A stretch of 64,000 nt of DNA. Origin: Rhodovastum atsumiense. Lineage in GTDB: Bacteria > Pseudomonadota > Alphaproteobacteria > Acetobacterales > Acetobacteraceae. The notes beneath the pieces are model-generated. The model had not been told where the DNA came from, made no database searches, and was given only the letters and a program-made list of their open reading frames with translations. The stretch spans positions 3,579,501-3,643,500 of the forward strand of contig NZ_OW485601.1 in NCBI RefSeq assembly GCF_937425535.1, written 5' to 3'. Shown here one piece after another: positions 17,655 through 27,334 of the stretch; position 1 is the first letter of the stretch, and each line of letters begins with the position of its first letter. A program made the position numbers and the translations under genes.

Positions 17655-18989
17655 CTAATGAAGTTTCACGCCAGGCGTCAGCTTCTGCAGGATCGCCGAC
17701 ACCACCGCCCGCCAGAACACCGCGGCACTGCCGTGCAGGGCGGCCTCGTGGCGTTTGTAGAGCGACATGTGCATGAGCCGCGCGAACACGCCTTCGACGA
17801 ACAGGCTGCGGCCGATCACGCGGCTCATCAGCGTGCCAAGTGTCCGGTACGGCCCGAGGGCGACCAGCGAGCCATAGTCATGGTAGCGGAACGGGCGCAA
17901 GGGCTGGCCGGCGAGGCGACGCAGGATCTGCGGGTGCATGTGCGCGGCCATCTGGTGGGCCGCCTGGGCGCGCGGCGGCACCGTGCCCCGGCCTTCGCCG
18001 CGCGCGACCGACGCGCAATCGCCGATCGCGAAGATGTCGGGATCGCGCGTGGTCTGCAAAGTCGGCAGCACCAGCAACTGATTCAGCCGATTGGCTTCGA
18101 GCCCGCCGAAATCGGCCAGCACTTCGGGGGCCTTCACCCCGGCCGACCAGACCACCAGCTCGGAGGGGATGAACTCGCCGGTGGCCAGCGCCACGCCGTC
18201 CTCGCGCACCTCGGCGACCCGCGCGCTGGTGCGCACCTCGATGCCGAGCGCGGCGAGCAGGACCGAGGTCGCCCTGGAAATCCGCTCGGGGAGTGCCGGC
18301 AGGATCCTGTCGGCGGCTTCGATCAGGACGATGTGCAGGTCGCGGGCCGGGTTGATGCGATGGAGGCCATAGCCGATGACCGCGCGCACGGTGCGGTGCA
18401 GCTCGGCCGCGAGTTCCGTCCCGGTGGCGCCGGCGCCGATGATGGCGACGTGCAACTGCCCCGGCCAGATCGCGTCCGTCTGCGCGTGGGCACGCAGGCA
18501 GGCATTGACCAGGCGGCGGTTGAAACGCGTCGCCTGCTCGGGACTTTCCAGCGGCACGGCGTATTGCCGCGCCCCGGGAATGCCGAAATCGTTGGTGACG
18601 CTGCCGATCGCCATGACCAGCGTGTCATAGGGAATCACGGTGGCCGGCGTGATCTCGCGGCCCTCGTCATCGTGCATGGCGCCGAGTTGCAGCAGCTTTG
18701 CGCCACGGTCGATGCCGGCCACGCAGCCATAGCGATAGATGAAGCGGTGCCAGTGCGCCTGCGCGAGGTAGTTCAGTTCATGCTGGGACCGGCGCAGGCT
18801 GCCCGCGGCCACCGAGTGGAGCAGCGGCTTCCAGAGATGGGTGCGCGAGCGATCGACCAGCGTGATCTCGGCACGACCGTCGCGGCCGAGCGTGTCGCCG
18901 AGGCGCGTGACAAGTTCGAGCCCGGCCGCGCCACCCCCGACGACGACGATGCGATGCGGCGCGCTGGCCGAAGACCTGGAATCGGTCAT
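17655..18989 (-). CDS. ndh: Type II NADH:quinone dehydrogenase
   Basis: 444 aa. Two Rossmann motifs: FAD-binding VVVGGGAAGLELV (near residue 14) and NAD(P)H-binding VAIIGAGATGTELAAELH (near 175), followed by IFAIGDCA (FAD contact) and an amphipathic C-terminus that docks on the membrane. It oxidises NADH and passes electrons to quinone without pumping protons. Monocistronic, with AT-rich DNA upstream. Related FAD-dependent oxidoreductases are possible but fit less well. Confidence 0.9.
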   Translation of the reverse strand: MTDSRSSASAPHRIVVVGGGAAGLELVTRLGDTLGRDGRAEITLVDRSRTHLWKPLLHSVAAGSLRRSQHELNYLAQAHWHRFIYRYGCVAGIDRGAKLLQLGAMHDDEGREITPATVIPYDTLVMAIGSVTNDFGIPGARQYAVPLESPEQATRFNRRLVNACLRAHAQTDAIWPGQLHVAIIGAGATGTELAAELHRTVRAVIGYGLHRINPARDLHIVLIEAADRILPALPERISRATSVLLAALGIEVRTSARVAEVREDGVALATGEFIPSELVVWSAGVKAPEVLADFGGLEANRLNQLLVLPTLQTTRDPDIFAIGDCASVARGEGRGTVPPRAQAAHQMAAHMHPQILRRLAGQPLRPFRYHDYGSLVALGPYRTLGTLMSRVIGRSLFVEGVFARLMHMSLYKRHEAALHGSAAVFWRAVVSAILQKLTPGVKLH

Positions 18990-19161
18990 GCGCTTAAAAA
19001 CTCCTGTCCCGCCGATGGCTCATTACGCGTAAGCAGATACACCAGAAACAACTATAAGTCGAATAATTCTGAGGGTGTTTTCTCGCCTGCGCGAGATTGA
19101 TAAAGAAATATTGTTACGATGATTGAAATATTAAGCGGGGTTTATTCCGCGCGCGCAGGGG

Positions 19162-22100
19162 TCAGGACGCGACCAGGCCGCGCCGGCCCTGGCCGAGCAC
19201 CCGATCCAGGCGCTCGGCCAGCACGGTGGGGGAAGCGGGCTTGCGCACCATGGCGAAAGGGCCACCGCGCTCGGCCGCCGCCAGCCGTTGCGATGCCGCC
19301 GATCCCGCGTGTCCGGTGACCAGCACCGCCGGCAGGCGCGGCAGGCGGCTGCGCGCCTCTTCCACCAGCCCCAGCCCGTCCAGCTCGCCCGGCATGGTCA
19401 GGTCGGTCACCACCGCATCCGGCCGCAGCCCCCCGTCAAGCAACGCGAGCGCGGCGGCCGCGTGCTCGGTCTCCGTCACCACGAAGCCCCGCTCGGTCAG
19501 TTCCGCCATCAGGATCTCGCGGATATCCGCGTTGTCCTCCACCACCAGCACGGTCGCCTGGGTCTCCGCCGTGGCGCCGCCGGCCTCCGCCGGCGCGCTG
19601 GTCGGGGGGACGGCCATGCCTGCCACCGCGAATTGCGGCAGCCACAGTGACACGGTGGTGCCCACCCCGGGGGCGCTGGCGATCACCAGCGCCCCGCCGG
19701 ACTGCCCGGCGAAGCCACGCGCCATGGCCAGGCCCAACCCGGTGCCCTTGCCTTTCGGCTTGGTGGTGAAGAACGGTTCGGCCACCCGCGCCAGCACGTC
19801 CGGCGGCATGCCTTCGCCATCGTCCGCGACCGCAAGCCGCAGATAGGCCTCCGGCGCCAGCTCCGGCGGGGCGTCCGGGCCGGGGGCAGGCAGCGCCTCG
19901 GCGCGCAGCACCAGCGTGCCGCCGTTCGCCATGGCGTCACGGGCATTGTTGGCCAGGTTGACCAGCACCGCCTCCAGTTGCCCGCGATCGGCCAGCAGCG
20001 TCGGCAGCGCCGGCTCCGCCTCGACGCGCAGCGTGATGTCGGCGCCCAGGGTCGGGCGGAGCATCTCGGCCAGGCCCTCCAGCAGCGGCGCCGGCGCGAT
20101 CGCCTCGGCGCGCAGCACGTCGCGGCGGGCGAAGGCGAGCAGGCGTCCGGTCACCGCGGTGCCGCGCGCCGTCGCCTCGACCGCGCGGTCGAGATGCTGG
20201 CGGACCGCGTCGATGTCGCGGCCGAGCCGCCGCTCCGCCAGCAGCAACCGTCCCTGCACCGCCTGCAGGACGTTGTTGAAGTCGTGCGCGATGCCGCCGG
20301 CCAGCCGCCCCAGCGCCTCCATCCGCGCCGCCTCGGCCAGGCGCAGCTCGCTCTCGGCCAGCGCCTGTGCGCGCTGCTCGGCGAGCTGTTCCAGTTGCGC
20401 CGCCTCGCGCGCCAGCACCTCCGCCGCCTCGCGCCGCTCGGTGACATCGAAATTGAGCCCGACCAGGCGGACGCCGCGTCCATCCGGGGCGGCGGTGACG
20501 TGCCAGTGCGAGGCCAGCCAGCGCACCCCGCCGCCCGGCAGGACGATGCGGAATTCGTGGTTCGACACCGTGGCTCCGGGCGCGAGGGTGGCCTCGATCG
20601 CCGCCCGTAGCCCAGGCCGGTCTTCGGGATGCACCCGCGCCAGCGCCGCCGTGCCGGTGGGCTCGCCGTCCTTCGGGTCGATCCCGAACAGCTCGAATTG
20701 CCGCGCGTCCCATTGCAGGCGGTCCTCGGCGAGGTCCCAGGTCCACAGCCCCATGCGCCCCGCCTCCAGCGCCAGGCGCAGCTGCGCCTCGCTCTCGGTC
20801 AACGCTTCGCGGGCGCGCCGTTCCCCGTCCACGTCCACCAGCGCCACCACGCCGCCGGTGATCCGGCCGGTCTCGTCGCGCACCGGCCGGCCCATGATGC
20901 GCGTCCAGGCGCGGGTGCCGTCGCCGCGCTGGTACTGCACCTCGATCGACGGATTTTCCTCGCCGTGCAGCGCCATGCGGGCGAGCGGGTATTCGTGCCC
21001 GTCCACCCGGCTGCCATCGGCGTGGAAGGCGACCCACTCGTCATAGCCGTCGATGTCGGGGGAGCGCCGCACCGGATGGCGCAGCAGCGTCTCGACATAG
21101 GCGTTGCCGCCGACGATGCGGCCGGAGGGGAACTCGGCCATCACCAGCCCGACCGGCACCGTCTCGACGATGGTGCGCAGCTGCGCCTCGCTCGCGGCCA
21201 GCGCCGCCGCGGCACGGCGGCGGTCGGTGATATCGAACTCGGCGGTCACCGCGCCGACGATGGCGCCCGCCGCGTCGCGGATCGGCGCGGCGTTGTTGAG
21301 GAAGATGCGGGGCTCCCCGGTGCCGAAGCGCCGGCATTCCACCAGTTCGCCGCGCACCACCTCGCCGTGCAGCAGCGCCCGCGCCATCGCCCATTCATGC
21401 GCCTGGATGCGCGCGCCCGTCTCCGGCCAGAAGCCCACCCACTCCGCGTAATGTTCCCAGCCCGGCGTTTCCGGCGGAGAGCCCCACAGCTCGCGCTCGG
21501 CGGCGTTGTTGCGGATGATCCGTCCGCGCGCGTCGGCGATGTTGACGCCGATCGGCAGCGATTCCAGCACGGCGGTCAGCGTCGCCTCGCTGTCGCGCAA
21601 CGCCGCCTCGGCCCGCCCGCGCGCCGTTGCGTCGAGCAGGATGCCCGCGGCCCGGACCGGCTGCCCGGCGGCGTCTTGCACGATCCGGCCGCGGGCGACC
21701 AGCCAGCGTTCCTCCGTGCCGGCGGCATGGGCGGCGGGACGGAACGTCATCTCGAAGGGCAGGCCGTCGGCGAGGGCGCGCGCCCAGGTCGCGGCGGCGT
21801 CCGGGCGGTCGCGCGGATCGATGGCTTCGGCCCAGCCCGCCGCGGTGAACCGCGCCGGGGCGCCGCCGAGCAGTGCCACCGAGGCGGGCGAGCGGGTGCC
21901 GTGCCCGGCGATGAGATCCAGCTCCCAGGTGCCGAGCTCCGCGGCCTCGGTCGCCAGCCGCAGGCGGCTCTCGTTGCCGGCCAGGGCCGCCATGGCCCGG
22001 CGATGCGCCCGTGCCGACCGATCCGTCGCCAGCAGGGCCAGCAGCATCAGGCCAAGGCTGCCCAGCCCCGCCAGGCCCGCCAGCTGCGTTGCCTGGCCAT

Positions 22101-22515
22101 GGGCCCGTGTCGCGTCGCGGAGCACCTGCGCCAGGGCCGGGTCCCCGGCCTCGCCGATCGTCGCCAGCGCCTCGCTGCCCGCGTGGAGCTGCAGGCGCAG
22201 GGCGAGCAGCGTGCCGAGGCCCAGCAGCAGCGCGGCGGCCCCGGGCAGCACGATACCGGTCCGGGCAAGCCGGCGCAGCCGGACAGCCCATCTCCCCCGG
22301 CCCGGGCGCCGGACGGCACCGGACCCGGGCCGCCACCAGGGCGTGCAGGCGGCGGGAGGGCAGATGGCTTGCTCTGACGGATCGGACGGCGCGACGGGCA
22401 TCTCCTGGGTACTCCGGGCGTCACCAGCGACCTGGGGAGCATCCGTGCGCGCCGGGGCGGCGAGCGTGACAGCTCCGTCAAAAACGAGCGCCGCCCCGGG
22501 GGAAGACCGTCGCAA
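19162..22515 (-). CDS. Four-PAS membrane hybrid histidine kinase
   Basis: Up to 1117 aa. Two helices near the N-terminus (LPGAAALLLGLGTLLAL and GLAGLGSLGLMLLALLA) enclose a short loop. Then come four PAS/PAC units (about 185-300, 305-440, 445-570, 575-700), HisKA with [10 protein letters not shown] (His near 743), HATPase (DDGEGM, GTGLGLA) and a receiver (VLVVEDN, VTDLTMPG, VRKP). PAC ends such as DITDRR and DVTERR mark the PAS borders. The start is uncertain: ATG at 22515, or ATG at about 22401, still upstream of the first helix. No cognate regulator adjoins it. Confidence 0.9.
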   Translation of the reverse strand: MRRSSPGAALVFDGAVTLAAPARTDAPQVAGDARSTQEMPVAPSDPSEQAICPPAACTPWWRPGSGAVRRPGRGRWAVRLRRLARTGIVLPGAAALLLGLGTLLALRLQLHAGSEALATIGEAGDPALAQVLRDATRAHGQATQLAGLAGLGSLGLMLLALLATDRSARAHRRAMAALAGNESRLRLATEAAELGTWELDLIAGHGTRSPASVALLGGAPARFTAAGWAEAIDPRDRPDAAATWARALADGLPFEMTFRPAAHAAGTEERWLVARGRIVQDAAGQPVRAAGILLDATARGRAEAALRDSEATLTAVLESLPIGVNIADARGRIIRNNAAERELWGSPPETPGWEHYAEWVGFWPETGARIQAHEWAMARALLHGEVVRGELVECRRFGTGEPRIFLNNAAPIRDAAGAIVGAVTAEFDITDRRRAAAALAASEAQLRTIVETVPVGLVMAEFPSGRIVGGNAYVETLLRHPVRRSPDIDGYDEWVAFHADGSRVDGHEYPLARMALHGEENPSIEVQYQRGDGTRAWTRIMGRPVRDETGRITGGVVALVDVDGERRAREALTESEAQLRLALEAGRMGLWTWDLAEDRLQWDARQFELFGIDPKDGEPTGTAALARVHPEDRPGLRAAIEATLAPGATVSNHEFRIVLPGGGVRWLASHWHVTAAPDGRGVRLVGLNFDVTERREAAEVLAREAAQLEQLAEQRAQALAESELRLAEAARMEALGRLAGGIAHDFNNVLQAVQGRLLLAERRLGRDIDAVRQHLDRAVEATARGTAVTGRLLAFARRDVLRAEAIAPAPLLEGLAEMLRPTLGADITLRVEAEPALPTLLADRGQLEAVLVNLANNARDAMANGGTLVLRAEALPAPGPDAPPELAPEAYLRLAVADDGEGMPPDVLARVAEPFFTTKPKGKGTGLGLAMARGFAGQSGGALVIASAPGVGTTVSLWLPQFAVAGMAVPPTSAPAEAGGATAETQATVLVVEDNADIREILMAELTERGFVVTETEHAAAALALLDGGLRPDAVVTDLTMPGELDGLGLVEEARSRLPRLPAVLVTGHAGSAASQRLAAAERGGPFAMVRKPASPTVLAERLDRVLGQGRRGLVAS

Positions 22516-22635
22516 GATCTATTGATCACAACATCATAGGCGCGTGACCTCGTTTGCGTGGTGGTATCCAGGTAAGGTATTCAATTCAGACGGGATTATG
22601 TGTCCGCATGGGTTTCTAAACCGCTGCCGGCCTCG

Positions 22636-23499
22636 TCAGACCGTCGGCACGGTGCCGCCGTCGATGCGGAATTCGGCGCCGTGGATCGAGGCCGCCCGAT
22701 CCGACGCCAGGAAGGCGGCGAGTTCCGCGACCTCCTCCGGCGTGCCGGGGCGGCCGATCGGAATGCCTCCAAGCGATTGCATCAATCCTTGCCGTGCCGC
22801 GTCTTCGGTCACGCCCTGTTGTCCCGCCAGCCGCCCGATCAGCCGCGCCGCCGCCGCCGTCTCGATGAAGCCGGGCGCGATCGCGTTGACCCGCACGCCG
22901 TGCCGCCCGACCTCCTGAGCCAGCCCCTTGCTGTACGTCGTCAGCGCCGCCTTGGCGGCGGCGTAGGCCAGCGTGGCGTCGTGCAAAGGCAGGCTGCGCT
23001 GGATGGAGGAGACATGCAGCACCACGCCCGCTCCCTGCGCGATCATGCCCGGCACGAAGGCGCGGTCGAGGCGCAGGGCGGGAAACAGGTTCCGCGCCAG
23101 CTCCTGCCCCCAGATCTCGTCGTCGAGCCGGGCAAAGCCGCCGGCCGGCGCCGCGGAGCCGCCGACCACGTGCACCAGCAGGTCCAGGCCGCCGAGCCGT
23201 TCCCGCACCGCGGCGGCGACGGCGGCCGCGCCCTCGGCCGTGCTGAGATCGGCCTGGATGAACAGCTCCGGCGCTTCGCCCTGCCAGTCCGGCACCGGGC
23301 TGCGGGCGGCTGTTGCCACACGCGCGCCGCCGGCCTGCAGGCGGCGCCGGATCGCCGCGCCGATGCCCTGGGTGCCGCCGGTGACGAGCGCGCGCCGTCC
23401 GGCGAATTCCTGCGGATCGCAGCGGAAGGGGCCAAGGACCGGCATCACCCGGTCACGCGGCGGATGGTCTGCCGCGGGGGCTGGAAGCGGGAGCGACAT
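22636..23499 (-). CDS. SDR-family oxidoreductase
   Basis: 288 aa classical SDR: TGGTQGIGAAIRRRL near residue 35, VVGGS, YAAAKAAL and a C-terminal GAEFRIDGG. Ser and Tyr of the active site are in VSSIQ and AYAAAKA. Divergent from an HxlR regulator 87 bp away, a common arrangement in which the regulator represses the oxidoreductase. Start ATG at 23497-23499; a longer frame runs into the promoter region and is not used. Confidence 0.9.
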   Translation of the reverse strand: MSLPLPAPAADHPPRDRVMPVLGPFRCDPQEFAGRRALVTGGTQGIGAAIRRRLQAGGARVATAARSPVPDWQGEAPELFIQADLSTAEGAAAVAAAVRERLGGLDLLVHVVGGSAAPAGGFARLDDEIWGQELARNLFPALRLDRAFVPGMIAQGAGVVLHVSSIQRSLPLHDATLAYAAAKAALTTYSKGLAQEVGRHGVRVNAIAPGFIETAAAARLIGRLAGQQGVTEDAARQGLMQSLGGIPIGRPGTPEEVAELAAFLASDRAASIHGAEFRIDGGTVPTV

Positions 23500-23586
23500 G
23501 ATGTTTCCGATGTTTGGAAGAAGGCGGCCCGCGCGGGCGGCGCTCTCCGGTTGCGATGCCACGGAGAGTGGAAATAGGCTGGTGAA

Positions 23587-23946
23587 ATGACAAGAACGCA
23601 CGAAAAAGTTGGATACTTACCTGAAAGTAAGCCCTCGGCGGCGGATCGTGTCGAACAGGCGCTGAAATTCCTGGAAGGACGCTGGAAGCTGGTGATCTTG
23701 TTCCGGCTGTTCGGCGGCAAGGTGCTGCGATTCTCCGAACTGGAGAAAGCGATTCCGGCGGTGTCGCAGAAGATGCTGATCCAGCAGTTGCGGCAGATGG
23801 AAGCCGACGGCATCGTGCGCCGCATCGTCCATCACCAGGTGCCGCCGAAGGTCGAGTATTGCCTGACCGACTGGGGCCAGGCCCTGTGCCCGGCCCTGGA
23901 TGCGCTGCTCAAATGGGCGGAAGCGCGCGAACACCCCGCCACCTGA
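23587..23946 (+). CDS. HxlR-family transcriptional regulator
   Basis: 119 aa winged-helix regulator with the family core EGRWKLVILFRLFGGKVLRF, SELEKAIPAVSQKML and QLRQMEADGIVRR. Unlike many family members it lacks an N-terminal redox Cys (the only Cys, in YCLTDWG and ALCPAL, are C-terminal). Divergent from the SDR at 22636 and 18 bp upstream of a VOC gene in the same direction, so it likely regulates both. Confidence 0.93.
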   Translation: MTRTHEKVGYLPESKPSAADRVEQALKFLEGRWKLVILFRLFGGKVLRFSELEKAIPAVSQKMLIQQLRQMEADGIVRRIVHHQVPPKVEYCLTDWGQALCPALDALLKWAEAREHPAT

Positions 23947-23964
23947 GCCGAAACGGAATCCGGC

Positions 23965-24369
23965 ATGCTCGATCACGTCTTCCTCTCGGTCAGCGACATC
24001 GACCGGTCGGTCGCCTTCTACCGGCAGGCGCTGACACCTCTCGGGATCACCGACCGCCTCGACTACGATGGCCGCAACGGCCCGCCGGGGCACCCGGATC
24101 TCAAGGGCTTCGGCTGCAAGGGCCGCATGGTCTTCTGGCTGCGCCAGGGACAGGCCGACGGCCGGGCCGCGCATGTCGGCTTCGTTGCCGGATCCCGCGC
24201 CGAGGTCGATGCCGCCTACGCCGCGGCGATCGCCGCCGGCGCGACCGACAACGGCTCGCCGGGGCCGCGGCTGCATTACGATCCCCGCTACTATGCCGCC
24301 AACGTGCTCGACCCGGACGGCTACAGTCTCGAATTCGTCTACAAGAGCTGGCAACACCCGTCGGCCTGA
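23965..24369 (+). CDS. VOC (glyoxalase/bleomycin-resistance) family protein
   Basis: 134 aa. N-terminal LDHVFLSVSDIDRSVAFYRQ and C-terminal NVLDPDGYSLEFVYK give the two beta-alpha-beta-beta-beta halves of a metal-binding VOC fold. Candidate metal ligands are His3/4, His near 66 and Glu near 124. Function could be lyase, dioxygenase or binding. Co-directional with the HxlR gene, 18 bp apart. Confidence 0.9.
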   Translation: MLDHVFLSVSDIDRSVAFYRQALTPLGITDRLDYDGRNGPPGHPDLKGFGCKGRMVFWLRQGQADGRAAHVGFVAGSRAEVDAAYAAAIAAGATDNGSPGPRLHYDPRYYAANVLDPDGYSLEFVYKSWQHPSA

Positions 24370-24387
24370 GACGGCGCCGGGGGCAGT

Positions 24388-25335
24388 TCAGGCCCGCTGG
24401 CGCACGAAGCGCTGTTCCAGCACCTCCTCGCCCCATTGCCGGCCCGGACGCTCCTCGGCCAGCACGAAGCCGTGGCTTTCGTAGAGATGCCGGGCCGCGT
24501 CCAGGCCGCGGAACGTCCACAGCTGTGTCTCGGGAAAATCCTGCTGGTCGCAGAATGCCAGCGCTTCGGCCAGCAGCCGGCGGCCGAGCCCGCCGCCGCG
24601 GATCCCGTCCTCGACAATGAACCAGCGCAGATGCGCGATGCCGGGTCCCAGGTCCTCACCGTCGATGGCGATGGTGCCGAGCACCCGCCCGGCCTGCATC
24701 GCCCGCCATAGCTGGTTGCAGGGCCGGTCCAGCCGCCCGGCGAATGCCGCCAGCCCACCGGCCACCGTCGCCTCGAAGGCGCGGCCGAACCCGGCGATCC
24801 GCGCGTAGGTCAGGGCATGCAGCTCCACGCAGCGCGCCAGCGCGCCCGGGGAATATCCCGTCTCGATCCGGACCGGCGGCATGTCGCAGGTGCCGTTGCC
24901 GTCCCCGAGCGCGTCCGCATAGAGCCGCAGCCCATCCAGCACGCTGCGTTGCTGCGGGACGGACAGCCGCCGCAGCGCCGTCGCCACCTGCCGGCGGGCG
25001 AAGTCATGGATCCCCGCCGCCACGGCCTGGCCCTTGTGGGTCAGGGTCAGCGCCTTGGTCCGCCCGTCCGGCACGCCGGGCGCCTCGCGGACAAGGCCCG
25101 CGAGGACCAGCTTGCGCAGCATGCGGCTGACGCTGGATTTCTCCAGCGCCAGGCTTTGCGCGAGATCACCGGCCGTCATCGTCGCGCGCGCCTCGATCTC
25201 CAGCAGCGCATGCACCGCCGAGGGTGGCAGCTCCGTGCCGGCCAGCGTGCCGCGCATGAAGCCCAGCTCGCGCACCAGCCGGCGCGAGGCCGCCCGGATC
25301 GGGTCGATCACAGCCGGGGAAACGTCCGTCGCCAT
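24388..25335 (-). CDS. MarR-GNAT fusion regulator
   Basis: 315 aa fusion of a MarR winged-helix DNA-binding domain (about 1-145; ARATMTAGDLAQSLALEKSSVSRML and the wing GVPDGRTKALTLT) and a GNAT acetyltransferase domain (about 165-310; IVEDGIRGGGLGRRLLAEAL is the acetyl-CoA loop). This fusion is a known architecture. Start at MATDVSPAV. Effector and acetyl acceptor unknown. The upstream side faces the decayed bchE. Confidence 0.9.
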   Translation of the reverse strand: MATDVSPAVIDPIRAASRRLVRELGFMRGTLAGTELPPSAVHALLEIEARATMTAGDLAQSLALEKSSVSRMLRKLVLAGLVREAPGVPDGRTKALTLTHKGQAVAAGIHDFARRQVATALRRLSVPQQRSVLDGLRLYADALGDGNGTCDMPPVRIETGYSPGALARCVELHALTYARIAGFGRAFEATVAGGLAAFAGRLDRPCNQLWRAMQAGRVLGTIAIDGEDLGPGIAHLRWFIVEDGIRGGGLGRRLLAEALAFCDQQDFPETQLWTFRGLDAARHLYESHGFVLAEERPGRQWGEEVLEQRFVRQRA

Positions 25336-25369
25336 GGTGGCCTCACGAATCAGTTGCAACATACAACCA

Positions 25370-26320
25370 ACTGGCGGCGCCGCTGTAAAGCAGGCCTGGG
25401 CGGCGTACCTGACCGGCTACCTGAAGAACGCCGGCTACACCGACGTCGTGTTCATCGACGCCATGACCAACCATCTCAGCGACGAGCAGGTGCGGGCCCG
25501 ACTGATCGCGCTGAAGCCCGACATCGTCGGCGCCACCGCGATCACGCCGGTGATCTACAAGGCCGAGGGGGTGCTCAGGCTTGCCAAGGAGCTTGATCCG
25601 GACTGCGTGGCGGTGCTCGGCGGCATCCACTGGCACCTTCATGTACCAGCAGGTCTTGACCGAGGCCCCCTGGATCGATGCGGTGGTGCGCGATCACGGC
25701 GTCGGGTTCTTCATCCTTACTGACGAGGAGCCTACCATCCACCGTAAGAAGTTCATCGAATTCTGCGAGGAGATGGAAAAGCGCAACCTGCCCGTGTTGT
25801 GGGGGATCAATACCCGCGTCACCGACATCCTGCGCGATGAGGCGCTGCTGCCGTTCTACCGCCGCGCCGGGTTGATCCATGTCTCGCTCGGCACCGAGGC
25901 GGCGGCGCAGCTCAAGCTCGACCTGTTCAACAAGGAAACCACCATCGCGCAGAACAGGAAGGCGACCGGGCTGCTGCGCAAGAACGGCATCGTCGCCGAG
26001 GCGCAGTTCATCGTCGGGCTGGAGAACGAAACCCCCGAGACGCTGGAACAGACCTACCCATGAAGCCGGACGCGATGGATCGCGCCGAGCTGCCCGATCG
26101 GGTGATGCACAACTACCGTCGTTTCTACCTGCGCAAGTCGCTGCTGGACTATCTCTGGATCCGCGACCGCGCCAGGCGGCAAGTTCTACGATCTCGGCCG
26201 CGTCAGCTACTGGGGGCCGCAATCGAGGAAGAAGGTGCATTTCGACTTCGACGCGTCGCGGCAAGGCCGCGGCGGCCGAAATCCGGTTGTGTGGCGGGGG
26301 CGACCAGCAGATGCAGGAGA
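25370..26320 (+). pseudogene. bchE: Decayed bchE (anaerobic Mg-protoporphyrin ester cyclase)
   Basis: Four adjoining fragments in changing frames read as BchE. (1) About 25395-25631: cobalamin-binding-type N-terminal part (AWAAYLTGYLKNAGYTDVVF... VLGGIH). (2) A one-base insertion after GGIH, then [20 protein letters not shown] joined directly to [15 protein letters not shown] and on to [17 protein letters not shown]-stop. (3) From 26060: [11 protein letters not shown]...NYRRFYLRK. (4) From about 26184: FYDLGRVSYWGPQSRKKVHF. Recalled family structure says the missing piece inside (2) holds the radical-SAM CxxxCxxC cluster; about 40 codons are also missing between (2) and (3), and the first residues are absent. 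It cannot make active enzyme. Confidence 0.88.
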
Positions 26321-26414
26321 ATGTTCCGGCCGGACCGACGCGCTGAAGCGGAGTGGACGCGTCCGTCGCGTTCGGGGCACGATGGGACGGTAACCTGTGC
26401 AGGAGCCCCGCTGC

Positions 26415-27140
26415 ATGAGACAAGATGCCTCCGATGGATGGAACGAATCCGCCGCGGCCTGGATCGAGGAGCAAAGCCCCGGCGGGGATTACGGCCGCCG
26501 CTACGTGCTCGATGCGCCGATGCTCGCACGGATCCGCGGCCGTGGCTTCGTCACCGCGCTGGATGTCGGCTGCGGCGAAGGCCGTTTCTGCCGCATGATG
26601 CAAAGCGAGGGTCTGCGTACCGTCGGCATCGATCCGACCGAGCCGCTGTTGTGGCGGGCCCGGCAGCTCGATGCCGGGGGCGATTACCGGCTCGGCCGGG
26701 CGGAGACGCTCGACGTGGCGGATGGGGAATTTGATCTTGTCGTCAGCTACCTGACGTTGATCGACATTCCCGATCTCGCCACGGCGCTGAGGCGGATGGT
26801 CGCGGTGCTGCGGCCGGGCGGCACGTTGCTGATCGCCAATCTCACCAGCTTCAACACCGCCGGCATGCCGGGTGGCTGGATCCGTGACGGCAATGATGAA
26901 GCCCGTTTCTGCATCGATCATTACCTGCAGGAGCGTGCCGTCTGGCTGAGCTGGCGCGGCATCAGCATCCGCAACTGGCATCGTCCGCTCGGCACCTATA
27001 TGGGGCTGTTGCTGGAAGCCGGAATGCTGTTGCGGTACTTCGCCGAGCCCGAGCCGCATGGTGGTGATCCGCAACATGCCGAGCGTTATCGGCGGGTGCC
27101 TTACTTCCACATCATGGAATGGGAAAAGCCGTTAGCCTGA
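26415..27140 (+). CDS. Class I SAM-dependent methyltransferase
   Basis: 241 aa. SAM-binding motif I LDVGCGEGRFCRMM (near 40), motif II GIDPTEPL, motif IV DLVVSYLTLIDI and motif V VLRPGGTLLIANL. The C-terminal part (YLQERAVWLSWRGISIRNWHRPL) fits ubiquinone/sterol-type small-molecule methyltransferases. The ATG at 26415 has AGGAG 9 nt upstream; a GTG at 26397 is less likely. Directly downstream of the bchE remnant, but probably not part of that pathway. Confidence 0.85.
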   Translation: MRQDASDGWNESAAAWIEEQSPGGDYGRRYVLDAPMLARIRGRGFVTALDVGCGEGRFCRMMQSEGLRTVGIDPTEPLLWRARQLDAGGDYRLGRAETLDVADGEFDLVVSYLTLIDIPDLATALRRMVAVLRPGGTLLIANLTSFNTAGMPGGWIRDGNDEARFCIDHYLQERAVWLSWRGISIRNWHRPLGTYMGLLLEAGMLLRYFAEPEPHGGDPQHAERYRRVPYFHIMEWEKPLA

Positions 27141-27150
27141 CGGCAAGGTT

Positions 27151-27334
27151 GACGGGGCGTTGCCCATCGGTCCGCTTCGCGGCCCGATCCCACCAGGAGG
27201 CTTCGCCTCCTGGACCTCCACCAAGGGCTGCGCCCTTGGAACCCGATTTTCTGTGCCGCGCAGCGCGTCGCGGGGTGCAGGGGCCTTGTGGCCCCTGCCG
27301 GGTCAAGGGCGGAGCCCTTGCCTTTCTTCCTGCC
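27151..27334 (+). repeat. Dispersed multi-hairpin intergenic repeat, copy 2
   Basis: Same unit order and orientation as copy 1: GGGGCGTTGCCC, GGAGGCTTCGCCTCC, AAGGGCtgcGCCCTT, GGGGCCttgtGGCCCC, AAGGGCggaGCCCTT. It occupies the gap between the convergent methyltransferase and redoxin genes. Confidence 0.8.
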
